Counted from the first letter of the stretch, positions 23,187-30,420 are shown. The stretch is 30,527 nucleotides of DNA from Betaproteobacteria bacterium (GCA_009693435.1 SHXF01000052.1:1-30527); one strand, 5' to 3'. Numbers and translations: made by a program. The notes: a model not told the origin generated them from the letters alone.

Positions 23187-24632
23187 ATGCTGAAAACAGG
23201 CGAACAGCACCTCGAGACCCTCCGCGACGGCCGCACCGTCTATATCGGTTCGGAAAAGGTGAGTGACGTCACCACGCACCCCGCCTTCCGCAATGCGGCG
23301 CATTCGATGGCGGCGATCTACGACATGAAGGCCGACCCGGCCAATCGCGAGGCCATGAGCTATGTGGAGGACGGCGAACGCTACAGCACCTATTTCCTCC
23401 GTGCCAGAACGCGCGAGGACCTGGAGAAACGCAGGCAGGCACATAAAAAGATTGCGATGCTGAGTTACGGGCTGCTCGGCCGCTCGCCTGACCATGTGTC
23501 GAGTTTTGTCGCCGGCATGGCCACCAACCCGTCAGTGTTCGGCCAGTACGCCGATAACCTCCTGGGCTACTACGAGCACATGCGGCGCGAGGATATCTAC
23601 GGCGTGTATGCCGTGATTCCGCCGCAGGCGGCGAGGAACCCGGAGTTCTACAGCAAGCAGAACCTGCCGAGCCCGACGTTGCGCGTGGTGCGCGAAGAGG
23701 ACGACGGACTGGTGGTCTCCGGCATGAAAATGCTCGCCACGGGCGCGGTGTTCGCCAACGAAATCTGGATCGGCAACCTCATCCCGCTCGCGCCCAATCA
23801 ACTCGCCGAGTCGGTGACCTGCGCCGTGCCCTGCAACGCGCGCGGACTCACTCTCTGGTCGCGCAAGCCGTTCGAGCGCCACGCGCAAAGCGAATTCGAC
23901 AGCCCGCTCACCTGGCGCTTCGACGAATCCGACTGCATGGTGATGTGCAACGAAGTCAAGGTGCCCTGGGAGCGCGTGTTCGTCCACAACGACGCGGTGC
24001 TGGCACGCGAGATCTACATCAAGACCCCCGGCCATTGCTACGGCAACCACCAGTCGAACGTGCGCTTCTGGGCGAAGATGCAGTTGCTGGTGGGACTCGC
24101 CTCGCGCATCACGCAGGCCTCCGGCGCCGACCAGGTGCCGGCGGTGCGCGAGTCGCTGGGCCGGCTGGCGGCGATGGAGGCGGCGCTGGGCGGCATGATC
24201 GCCGGGCAGATACAGGACGCCGAGTCCTGGCCCGAGGGCTACCTGACCTTCAACCGGCGCTATATGTACGCAGCGCTCAACTGGTGCACCGAAGGCCATT
24301 CGGCGCTGATCGACGACCTGCGCGAACTGTGCGGCGGAGGCGTGTTCCAGATGCCGGCCGACATCTCGGTGATGGACGATCCGGCCCTGAAGAAGGATTT
24401 CGAGGCCTACTGGCAAACCCCGCAATTGGGCGCGGTGGCGCGCATGAAGCTGTTCAAACTCGCCTGGGACCTGGTCGGCTCGGAATTCGCCGGACGTCAT
24501 CAGCAGTACGAGAAGTTCTACGCGGGCGCCTCGTTCATTGTTCGGAACCACAGCTTCCGAGAAGCGCCATGGGCGCATTTCCACGAGGTGGTGGATACGC
24601 TGATGGCGGGGTACGACGTGCCGGGGGGCTGA
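23187..24632 (+). CDS. HpaB-type FADH2-dependent monooxygenase (4-hydroxyphenylacetate 3-hydroxylase family)
   Basis: 481-aa acyl-CoA-dehydrogenase-fold flavin monooxygenase, the size of HpaB. N-terminal: LRDGRTVYIGSEKVSDVTTH and AAIYDMKADPANREAMSY. Core: RSPDHVSSFVAGMATNP, GVYAVIPPQAARNPEFYS, VVSGMKMLATGAVFANEIWI, NEVKVPWERVFVHNDA. C-terminal: LCGGGVFQMPADISVMDDP and WDLVGSEFAGRHQQYEKFYA. GGAG precedes ATG 23187. The flavin reductase partner (HpaC) is not in the window, so reduced FAD must come from elsewhere. Family members act on 4-hydroxyphenylacetate, chlorophenols, pyrrole-2-carboxylate and others; the substrate is not readable here. Confidence 0.9.
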   Translation: MLKTGEQHLETLRDGRTVYIGSEKVSDVTTHPAFRNAAHSMAAIYDMKADPANREAMSYVEDGERYSTYFLRARTREDLEKRRQAHKKIAMLSYGLLGRSPDHVSSFVAGMATNPSVFGQYADNLLGYYEHMRREDIYGVYAVIPPQAARNPEFYSKQNLPSPTLRVVREEDDGLVVSGMKMLATGAVFANEIWIGNLIPLAPNQLAESVTCAVPCNARGLTLWSRKPFERHAQSEFDSPLTWRFDESDCMVMCNEVKVPWERVFVHNDAVLAREIYIKTPGHCYGNHQSNVRFWAKMQLLVGLASRITQASGADQVPAVRESLGRLAAMEAALGGMIAGQIQDAESWPEGYLTFNRRYMYAALNWCTEGHSALIDDLRELCGGGVFQMPADISVMDDPALKKDFEAYWQTPQLGAVARMKLFKLAWDLVGSEFAGRHQQYEKFYAGASFIVRNHSFREAPWAHFHEVVDTLMAGYDVPGG

Positions 24633-24702
24633 GTCTGGTCTCAAAGTAGAGCCGAAACCGTCGATCTACCTTGCTCTGGAGCGGACTACCAGGAACACCA
24701 GC

Positions 24703-24834
24703 ATGGGGATTTACGGCAAGATAAAGCACGCAGCGGCGCTGGTGTCATTGGTCGATCCGGACAAGGTGAGAGGCCGCTGTCCGCACTGCGAGCGGCACGC
24801 TGGCCCCAAATGTCAATATCGCAGTATCATCTGA
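24703..24834 (+). CDS. Possible 43-aa protein with a CxxC motif
   Basis: ATG 24703 is preceded by AGGAA. The frame encodes MGIYGKIKHAAALVSLVDPD, then a cysteine/histidine-rich tail CPHCERHAGPKC that could bind zinc. It ends at the start of the operator-like repeat before the antitoxin gene. Length and composition are compatible with a real small protein or with the remnant of a larger one. Not recognised. Confidence 0.3.
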   Translation: MGIYGKIKHAAALVSLVDPDKVRGRCPHCERHAGPKCQYRSII

Positions 24835-24852
24835 CCAACTCTGTGACCAACT
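24832..24852 (+). promoter_or_regulatory. Operator-like direct repeat before the Phd-type antitoxin gene
   Basis: TGACCAACT occurs twice with three bases between (24832-24840 and 24844-24852), a 12-bp period ending 10 bases before the antitoxin ATG. Phd/YefM antitoxins usually autoregulate by binding repeats in this position, so this is a candidate operator. Confidence 0.45.
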
Positions 24853-24862
24853 GGAAAAAGCC

Positions 24863-25096
24863 ATGGATGCCGTCAATCTAGCCGATGCCAAGGCACGTTT
24901 GAGCGAGCTGGTGAGCAAGGCCGAGAGCGGCGTGGAAACCGTCATCACGCGTCGCGGACAGCCGGTCGCCAGGCTCGTGCCGATTACTTTGCCCAAGAAG
25001 GCGTTTCGTTCGCTTGCGGATTTTCGCGCTACATTGCCAATGGCTCGCACCTCCAGTGCGGAATTGATCCGACAGATGCGGGATGAGGGTTATTGA
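24863..25096 (+). CDS. Type II antitoxin, Phd/YefM family
   Basis: 77-aa protein. The N-terminal DNA-binding fold is recognisable: VNLADAKARLSELVSKAESG, then ETVITRRGQPVARLVPI. The C-terminus (FRATLPMARTSSAELIRQMR) is the toxin-neutralising tail. It overlaps the PIN toxin gene by one base (TGATG), the standard coupled arrangement. It likely represses its own promoter via the repeat just upstream. Confidence 0.9.
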   Translation: MDAVNLADAKARLSELVSKAESGVETVITRRGQPVARLVPITLPKKAFRSLADFRATLPMARTSSAELIRQMRDEGY

Positions 25097-25530
25097 TGGT
25101 CTATCTGGACACCAGCTTCGTTACACCTTTGGTTGTTGCCGAGATTTCCAGTGGCGCGGTAGAGGCCTTCGTCCTGAAGGTGAAGCGCGGGGAACTGACG
25201 ACCAGCATGTGGACGCAGGTCGAACTGTCTGGTCTGGTGTCGCGCAAGGTTCGAATGGGAGAACTCACCGACTCCCAGGCGGTGGCGGTACGCCGGGAGT
25301 TTGATCGCGTCCTGGGTGAATCATTTGAAATCCTCGCGCCGACAGCAGCGGACTTCGCGGTAGCGGCCAAGTATCTGGAGATACCCAAGACCGGGCTGAG
25401 GGCGGGGGACGCGCTTCACCTGGCGATTGCAGCGAACCGTCATGCAAAGAGGATACTGACGCTGGATCCGGGATTCCTCGAAGCGGGCAAGTTGCTCAAT
25501 CTGCCGGTTAGCCGCGGCATCAAAGGATAG
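25096..25530 (+). CDS. PIN-domain ribonuclease toxin (VapC-like)
   Basis: 144-aa PIN-domain endoribonuclease, cognate toxin of the preceding Phd-type antitoxin. The acidic metal-binding quartet is complete: D5 (VYLDTSF), E43 (TQVELSG), D105 (LRAGDALHLAIA) and D124 (LTLDPGF). Nothing suggests inactivation. ATG 25096 is used; a TTG lies one codon earlier. The module stands immediately before the truncated ATPase gene. Confidence 0.92.
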   Translation: MVYLDTSFVTPLVVAEISSGAVEAFVLKVKRGELTTSMWTQVELSGLVSRKVRMGELTDSQAVAVRREFDRVLGESFEILAPTAADFAVAAKYLEIPKTGLRAGDALHLAIAANRHAKRILTLDPGFLEAGKLLNLPVSRGIKG

Positions 25531-25539
25531 GACCACCAC

Positions 25540-25854
25540 ATGCTCGGACTACAACTGCGGGATGAGTTTCGCGGCGCAAAGCTGCAGGGCACTACGATCG
25601 ACTTCAGCGATGATTCGAAGACTGGCGCCTTGGACCAAAGTGCCAAGAAGTTTCTTCGCATCACCTACCCGTTCGTTGACGTTATCAAGACGCTGCAAGC
25701 GATTGCACCGGGCGCGAATCGCGCCGTGGTTCTTGTTGGCGACCGCGGGCAAGGGAAATCGCACCTGATGGCTGCGGCATCTCCTGTTTCGCTTTTCTCG
25801 CGTGCGTACCGGCCCCAACGCGCGATCACGAGAATTTGCCGGGCTTCGCTGTGA
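25540..25854 (+). pseudogene. N-terminal remnant of a large P-loop ATPase (DUF499-like)
   Basis: The first ~77 residues read as a real ATPase start: MLGLQLRDEFRGAKLQGTTI, FLRITYPFVDVIKTLQAIAP, and Walker A GDRGQGKS (67-74) in VVLVGDRGQGKSHLMA. After about base 25775 the frame goes on with unrelated residues (SPVSLFSRAYRPQRAITRIC) and stops at 25852-25854. The ATPase body with Walker B is gone. From memory the opening resembles DUF499-type ATPases of multi-gene defence loci, which run to ~1000 residues. It starts 9 bases after the PIN toxin gene. The 3' part of this frame overlaps, in antisense, a second remnant from the other strand. Confidence 0.6.
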
Positions 25855-25990
25855 ATCGTGCAGGTCAGACCGATGGAGTCAGCAGTTCCCTGGCGACGAG
25901 GTCTTCCAATTCGGCGCGGAGTTGCCTCGGCCCCACTGTGCGTTGCGCGAGCAGCCCGGGCTGTACCGCTGGTGAATCGGCCGGTGTCAT
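25778..25990 (-). pseudogene. Remnant of a helicase-like gene (possibly DrmA-type), frameshifted and truncated
   Basis: ATG at 25990 overlaps the fic stop (ATGA). The first frame gives MTPADSPAVQPGLLAQRTVG, PRQLRAELEDLVARELLTP and stops at 25865-25867. From 25880 another frame reads DSIGLTCTIHSEARQILVIA, RWGRYAREKSET until about 25778, where similarity ends at the junction with the ATPase remnant. From memory both pieces resemble the N-terminal region of DISARM DrmA-like helicases (RELxxELxxLVxxDLLGP, then SSIGLxFxV...VxARWGRY). One internal deletion plus loss of everything downstream explains the pattern. Identification needs a search. Confidence 0.5.
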
Positions 25991-27123
25991 GGATTGTTCC
26001 TCACTTGTTTTTCGAATGGATCCGTGATTCGACGTTTTGAGCGCGTTTCATTTCTAAGTTTCTGGACCAGCTCACCGGCCACATAGTAACGGCCCTTTTT
26101 CTCCCCTTTTGGAACAAGCAAGCCTTCGTCCGCCAATCTCTTCAGATCATATTTGGCAGTCTGGTTGGATATTCCAGCAAGATTTCGATACGCCGGATTT
26201 TTAACCCGCAGCCCGATTGCCGCATCGACAAGGGCATTCACAACTCTTTCATGAATTTTTCGGCGCTTGACTTCATCCTCCAAGGCCTTTCCGAGACGAC
26301 CCATATCGGACAGCCTGCGCAGAAGATTGTCTGCTTGCCGGTAATGCGCGGTCAGACAAAATCTGATCCAGGGCAAAGGATCGCGCTCGGGATGCCAGGC
26401 ACCCTGGCCTACTTCAGCGAGCACCGCATAGTAAGCGGTCGAGTTGTAGCCGATATATTCCTCGATGCTGGAAAAGCGCGGGTCAAGAATGCCTTCTCGT
26501 GACAGCACCATGGTTTGCAGCGCCCTGGCCATGCGGCCATTCCCATCTGAAAAAGGATGGATCATTGCCAGGTTCAGATGGGCCATGGCCGCTTTGATCA
26601 ATGGCTGCGCTACCGGCTGGTTTAGATAGGCGGTGAGTTCACCCATGAGTTGTGGAACCAGGTCCGCGTCCGGCCCTTCATAAACGACCGTGCTTGTCGC
26701 TGTATTGGTGACATGAATGCCGCCGGGTCGCCAGCGTCCCGGGTTCTTTCCCAGGTCATATCCAAGCATCATGTAATGCAGGCTTTTGATCGTGTGTTCG
26801 TTATGAACATACGCAGGGTCTTTGGAAAGCTGGACGATGTAGGTCATTGCGTTCCAGTAGCCCTGTAGTGCCGCCTTGTCTTCATCCTGGGCCGTGGCGG
26901 GCGCCTCGCCATCTATAACGGCCACGGCATCATCCAGGGTCACGTTTACGCCTTCTATGGAGTTGGTTCCGACCATCGCCCGGGCGGCGGCCATCCTTGC
27001 CAACGGGCCCCACCAACGATTCATGTTGTCGCTGGTAGCAAATCCCAGTTCTTTTCGTAAATCCATAATCTTTGCAACGACTTGCTTGAAATCTTCGGGT
27101 AATGATGTGAGCGTGAAGATCAC
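25987..27123 (-). CDS. Fic-family protein with N-terminal inhibitory motif and C-terminal winged helix
   Basis: 378-aa Fic enzyme, which normally transfers AMP to protein hydroxyls. The active-site motif HPFSDGNGRMAR is complete at residues 189-200. TNSIEG (53-58) matches the (S/T)xxxE(G/N) inhibitory motif, placing it among class II self-inhibited Fic proteins. The C-terminal region (NPAYRNLAGISNQTAKYDLK, RLADEGLLVPKGEKKGRYYV) is a winged helix, so it may bind its own promoter. GTG 27123 follows AAAGGA. The gene is coupled to the helicase remnant downstream, suggesting it once belonged to that locus. Confidence 0.9.
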   Translation of the reverse strand: MIFTLTSLPEDFKQVVAKIMDLRKELGFATSDNMNRWWGPLARMAAARAMVGTNSIEGVNVTLDDAVAVIDGEAPATAQDEDKAALQGYWNAMTYIVQLSKDPAYVHNEHTIKSLHYMMLGYDLGKNPGRWRPGGIHVTNTATSTVVYEGPDADLVPQLMGELTAYLNQPVAQPLIKAAMAHLNLAMIHPFSDGNGRMARALQTMVLSREGILDPRFSSIEEYIGYNSTAYYAVLAEVGQGAWHPERDPLPWIRFCLTAHYRQADNLLRRLSDMGRLGKALEDEVKRRKIHERVVNALVDAAIGLRVKNPAYRNLAGISNQTAKYDLKRLADEGLLVPKGEKKGRYYVAGELVQKLRNETRSKRRITDPFEKQVRNNP

Positions 27124-27138
27124 AATTTATCCTTTACA

Positions 27139-27200
27139 AAAGTACAGTATTATACTATATTAAAGTATAAATTAACTCTTTAGTAAAGTATAAAAGTACA
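27139..27200. promoter_or_regulatory. AAAGTAYA motif array in the AT-rich fic promoter region
   Basis: AAAGTACA or AAAGTATA occurs at 27139, 27162, 27185 and 27193. The first three are exactly 23 bp apart, about two helical turns. The region is sharply AT-rich against its surroundings and lies directly before the fic GTG. It is a candidate autoregulatory operator for the Fic winged helix. The remainder of the gap to 27373 shows nothing clear. Confidence 0.5.
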
Positions 27201-27373
27201 AAGGTGAACCACCCGTCATCAACATCGCACCTCTATCGGGTGTTACGCCCCGCGGCAATTTAGATCGAGTGACTCGAGCTATACGGCTGCGACAAATGGT
27301 GCGTGTCCCAAGGTGATGTAGGCGGAACCCGCCCGTTTAGCGACGCAGCTGAGAAGCGTAGCGGGCTTCACAC

Positions 27374-27655
27374 TCACCGGCCAAAGTGTAGAGGAATTCG
27401 CTGAGGACGGCGGCGGTGTGGTCTGAACACGAGATCGGGATGACGCGCTTCACCAGTCGGCCTGCCGTGCTCCAGACGCCATTCCTCGATTTGACCGAGA
27501 AGCATGAAGGCGGCCTTCCGTCGATTCTCGTCCTTAATCGCCATTCTAAAAAGTCGGACGCGTAGTTCGTTGGACGCGCGTGCGTGTTCGCGTGTTCGAT
27601 AAAGACGTTGGGATTTGGCCCGAAGGGTCTTCAGGAATCGCAGCGCATCGACCAT
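27374..27655 (-). CDS. Conserved hypothetical protein (93 aa)
   Basis: Basic 93-aa protein starting MVDALRFLKTLRAKSQRLYR, with AAFMLLGQIEEWRLEHGRPT and GEARHPDLVF in the second half. I recall similar FMLLGQIEEWRLEHGRPTGE sequences in other proteobacterial hypotheticals but no function. GGAG lies 7 bases before ATG 27655. It follows the HigA-like antitoxin by 43 bases on the same strand and may be part of that transcript. Confidence 0.55.
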   Translation of the reverse strand: MVDALRFLKTLRAKSQRLYRTREHARASNELRVRLFRMAIKDENRRKAAFMLLGQIEEWRLEHGRPTGEARHPDLVFRPHRRRPQRIPLHFGR

Positions 27656-27698
27656 GCCTATTCTCCGAGTGAGAACGGTCCCGCAGCTTTGCGGTCTT

Positions 27699-27977
27699 CT
27701 ACACCAACTCGATTGAAACGCGGCGCCCGACGATAGCGGCGGCTCGCTGCAAGCTGGAGAGTGTAATGTCGTCTTTAGCGTCCAGCAGCCGGTCAACCTG
27801 CGAGCGGCTTGTCTTGAGCATTTTGGCCATTTTGTTTTTCGAGATGTTCTTTTTTTCCATGGCCTGTGCAAGCTGCCAGGCAACGACCTCCTTGACCGCC
27901 TGTGCCTGTGCTTCCTCGAAGACGCCTTCGTCCTTGAGAAAATCATCGATACCTGAACCCAGATGTTTCTTGCTCAT
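27699..27977 (-). CDS. XRE-family antitoxin (HigA-like)
   Basis: 92-aa helix-turn-helix protein. The HTH is at about residues 46-66 (SKNKMAKMLKTSRSQVDRLL), followed by DAKDDITLSSLQRAAAIVG typical of HigA-like antitoxins. Its ATG overlaps the toxin stop by four bases, so the pair is translationally coupled in the toxin-first order characteristic of higBA. It likely represses the operon through the inverted repeat near 28352-28369. Confidence 0.88.
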   Translation of the reverse strand: MSKKHLGSGIDDFLKDEGVFEEAQAQAVKEVVAWQLAQAMEKKNISKNKMAKMLKTSRSQVDRLLDAKDDITLSSLQRAAAIVGRRVSIELV

Positions 27978-28330
27978 CGCTCCAACTCCTTCTTGCGTTT
28001 GCGCGTCAATTCCAAATCCTCATCCGGCGTTGTACGGGTTTTCTTGATGAACCCGTGCAGCGCAACCAGATGCTCCCGGTAAAGGCAAAGCAGCACACGC
28101 GCCGTCCGATTCATCGGAAGGTCTGTGCGGATTTCCCACAGGCCGCCTCCCATCGGACGGCACAGTGGCATACCCACCGGCCAGCGCCATTGAGCCCGTA
28201 ACAGGTCTTTGCCAATGGCGTGGCGCTCCGCTTCCGGCAAGTCCTTCAGCCAGTCCCGCACGGGCTCACGTCCGACCGACGTACTGAAAAAAACGAGCGG
28301 GATTTTCTGCGCTTGCAGATCCTCTGACAT
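27974..28330 (-). CDS. RelE/HigB-type toxin (phage Gp49-like, DUF891)
   Basis: 118-aa putative mRNA interferase. PVRDWLKDLPEAERHAIGKD, GMPLCRPMGGGLWEIRTDLP, RVLLCLYREHLVALHGFIKK and a lysine/arginine-rich end match the Gp49/HigB-like family. The conserved WEIR and HGFIKKT elements, important in RelE-fold toxins, are intact. First gene of a toxin-antitoxin operon with the XRE protein. ATG 28330 lies 22 bases from the inverted repeat that probably holds its promoter. Confidence 0.9.
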   Translation of the reverse strand: MSEDLQAQKIPLVFFSTSVGREPVRDWLKDLPEAERHAIGKDLLRAQWRWPVGMPLCRPMGGGLWEIRTDLPMNRTARVLLCLYREHLVALHGFIKKTRTTPDEDLELTRKRKKELER

Positions 28331-28351
28331 CCTGCACCTTATTTAATACAG

Positions 28352-28369
28352 TGTACATTAAAAAGTACA
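28352..28369. promoter_or_regulatory. Inverted repeat TGTAC-N8-GTACA before the HigB-like toxin gene
   Basis: TGTAC (28352-28356) and GTACA (28365-28369) flank eight A/T bases in an AT-rich stretch just upstream of the toxin ATG. This is a likely operator for the XRE antitoxin. The AAAGTACA at 28362-28369 is the same octamer seen before fic. Confidence 0.5.
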
Positions 28370-28515
28370 TGCCACACTAGTCTTTTTGGTTGCACTTCGA
28401 ATTTGAACTCGCCGCAGAATACGCAACGCAGTCCCCGCAATCAAAAAGGATGGAGTGCAGCGCCCAAGGCTGCATCCTCTGTAGAATGGCCGGCTAACCC
28501 CAAATTCAGGAGGAA

Positions 28516-29730
28516 ATGATGAACGACAACACCCACAACGCACGTCGCGACTTCCTCAAGGCCTCGGTCGCGGGCGCAACCTTCGCAGGCGCCGGCCTCG
28601 CATTCCCCGGCATCGCGTTTGCGCAGGCCGCCAAAATCAAGGTGGGCCTGATGCTGCCCTACACCGGCACCTTTGCGCCGATCGGCGTGGCGATCGAAAA
28701 CGGTTTTCGCTTGGCGCTGCAGGAATCCGGCGGCCGGTTCGCCGGTCGCGAGGTCGAATTCTCCAAGGTCGATGACGAATCCGATCCGGCCAAGGCCACC
28801 GACAACATCAACCGCCTGGTGACCCGCGACAAGGTCGACGTGGTGCTGGGCACGGTGCACTCCGGCGTGGCCGCGGCGATGATACGCGTGACGAAAGAAT
28901 CGGGCGTGCTGCACCTCATCCCGAACGCCGGCCTCGGACCGGCCAGCGGCCCGCTGTGCGCGCCCAACATCGTCCGCACTTCGTTCTCCAACTGGCAGTC
29001 GGGCTATGCCATGGGCGTGGTGATGGCCGGGCGCAAGAACGTGCGCAACGTCGTCACCATCGCCTGGCGCTATGCCGCGGGCGAGGAGTTCGTCAAGGGT
29101 TTCAAGGACGCGTACCTGAAGGGTGGCGGCAAGATCGCCAAGGAGTTGTGGATTCCGTTTCCGCAGGTGGAATTTCAGGCGCTGCTCACCGAAATCGGTT
29201 CACTGAAGCCGGATGCCACTTACGCATTCTTTGCCGGCGGCGGCGCCGCCAAGTTCGTCAAGGATTACACCCAGGCCGGTCTGATGCGCACCATCCCGCT
29301 GGTCGGGCCGGGCTTCCTCACCGAGGGCATCCTGGACGCGCTCGGTGGCGCGGCCGAAGGCATCGAGACCACCCTGCATTACGCCGACAGCCTCAACACC
29401 AAACGCGACAACGAGTTCCGCCTCGCCTACGCGAAGCAGTTCAAGCTGCAACCCGATGTATACGCCGTCGCCGGCTACGATTCCGGCCTGCTGCTGGGTG
29501 CCGGGCTGAAGGCGGCCAATGGCGACATCACGAAGAAAAAGGACGTCATAGGCGCGATGGAAAAAGCCAGCATCGACAGCCCGCGCGGCAAATGGCGTCT
29601 GTCGAAAGCGCACAACCCGATCCAGGACATCTACCTGCGCAAGGTGGTCGGGGTCGAGAACAAGTTCCAGGGCATCGCCGTCAAGGCACTAGACGACGAT
29701 CCGGCGATGATGGCGGCGTGCAAACTGTAG
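28516..29730 (+). CDS. Tat-exported branched-chain amino-acid-type ABC substrate-binding protein
   Basis: 404-aa receptor of the Peripla_BP_6 family with a twin-arginine signal: RRDFLK at residues 10-15, hydrophobic core, then GIAFAQAA. Mature part: KIKVGLMLPYTGTFAPIGVA, SKVDDESDPAKATDNINRLV, DVVLGTVHSGVAAAMIRVTK, VYAVAGYDSGLLLGAGLKAA. AGGAGGAAA precedes the paired ATG codons at 28516/28519. No permease or ATPase genes adjoin it, so it is an orphan in this window and distinct from the Sec-exported receptor at 17308. Ligand unknown; relatives often bind aromatic or other non-amino-acid compounds. Confidence 0.92.
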   Translation: MMNDNTHNARRDFLKASVAGATFAGAGLAFPGIAFAQAAKIKVGLMLPYTGTFAPIGVAIENGFRLALQESGGRFAGREVEFSKVDDESDPAKATDNINRLVTRDKVDVVLGTVHSGVAAAMIRVTKESGVLHLIPNAGLGPASGPLCAPNIVRTSFSNWQSGYAMGVVMAGRKNVRNVVTIAWRYAAGEEFVKGFKDAYLKGGGKIAKELWIPFPQVEFQALLTEIGSLKPDATYAFFAGGGAAKFVKDYTQAGLMRTIPLVGPGFLTEGILDALGGAAEGIETTLHYADSLNTKRDNEFRLAYAKQFKLQPDVYAVAGYDSGLLLGAGLKAANGDITKKKDVIGAMEKASIDSPRGKWRLSKAHNPIQDIYLRKVVGVENKFQGIAVKALDDDPAMMAACKL

Positions 29731-29800
29731 GTCAAAGGGCGGCCGAAGGGCGGGGCAGGGGCCCCGCGCATTTTGCGGGGATGCGACCCCGGAGGCCGCC

Positions 29801-29823
29801 GGCCCGCAAAGCGGGCCTGTTTG
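29801..29823 (+). terminator. Probable intrinsic terminator after the Tat-exported receptor gene
   Basis: GGCCCGC-AAA-GCGGGCC forms a 7-bp all-GC stem with a three-base loop, followed by TGTTT. A second GC hairpin, CCCCGC-N7-GCGGGG, lies about 20 bases before it. Position 70 bases past the stop fits termination. Confidence 0.6.
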
Positions 29824-29876
29824 GCTGTATCCGACCGGGGTTGTCGACGTGTGACTCCGGCTTTGACCCCCCTCCG

Positions 29877-30236
29877 TTACTGAAAAATCATCTCCAGCCT
29901 GACCCCGGAATAATTAACACGCGGTGCAAGCTGCCGCCCCGGTCCTTTTGCAAAATGTATCAGGCCATAACTCTCCATGGTCTTGAGCGTCCGCGACAGA
30001 TTCGATTTGGCCCGGCCGGTTTTCTCGACCAGTTCATTGAGTGAATCCGGTTGCGTTTGCGCTATTAACGTCAGCAACGCGCGGTTCTTGTCCGAGAGCA
30101 CCTGTGAAAGGGTGTGCAAGGACTGAAACCAGACTTTCGGCTCATTAGCCACAGGGACATATTCGCCGCGTGCGATCGCCATGGTACGGGCCTTGTACTG
30201 CTCAAGCGTGGCAATGCCGACTTTCAACGTTTTCAT
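29877..30236 (-). CDS. Winged-helix transcriptional regulator/antitoxin (TumA-like)
   Basis: 119-aa DNA-binding protein. The winged helix covers about residues 50-105: VLSDKNRALLTLIAQTQPDS, LNELVEKTGRAKSNLSRTLK, TMESYGLIHFAKGPGRQLAP. The N-terminus (TLKVGIATLEQYKARTMAIA) is typical of HTH partners of TumE (DUF6516) toxins. Its ATG overlaps by ATGA the stop of a frame that looks like the TumE C-terminus. It is intact although its partner is not. Confidence 0.8.
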   Translation of the reverse strand: MKTLKVGIATLEQYKARTMAIARGEYVPVANEPKVWFQSLHTLSQVLSDKNRALLTLIAQTQPDSLNELVEKTGRAKSNLSRTLKTMESYGLIHFAKGPGRQLAPRVNYSGVRLEMIFQ

Positions 30237-30420
30237 GAATTCCTGCTCCTTTTCTCCAGGATAACTTCAACCTGTTTCCAGAAGTCCACCAGTAGCGAGG
30301 CAGCGTCCTGATAGACGTAAAAACGGACGGTTTCTCCGCTATGGCTGTGGTCATGCGCAATGCGCGTTCGTGCTCCAGGTCCTGAGAGGCTGTGATTTTT
30401 TCAATTTTAGCAGTTGGCAT
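30233..30420 (-). pseudogene. Decayed TumE-like (DUF6516) toxin
   Basis: From ATG 30420 one frame begins MPTAKIEKITASQDLEHERA. The next frame carries the recognisable toxin end DHSHSGETVRFYVYQDAASL, LVDFWKQVEVILEKR and stops at 30233-30235, overlapping the regulator ATG. TumE proteins normally run ~90-110 residues with a KYSL...GxRLxxYDNERGKGDHxH segment that is missing here. A central deletion with frameshift explains this. Confidence 0.5.
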
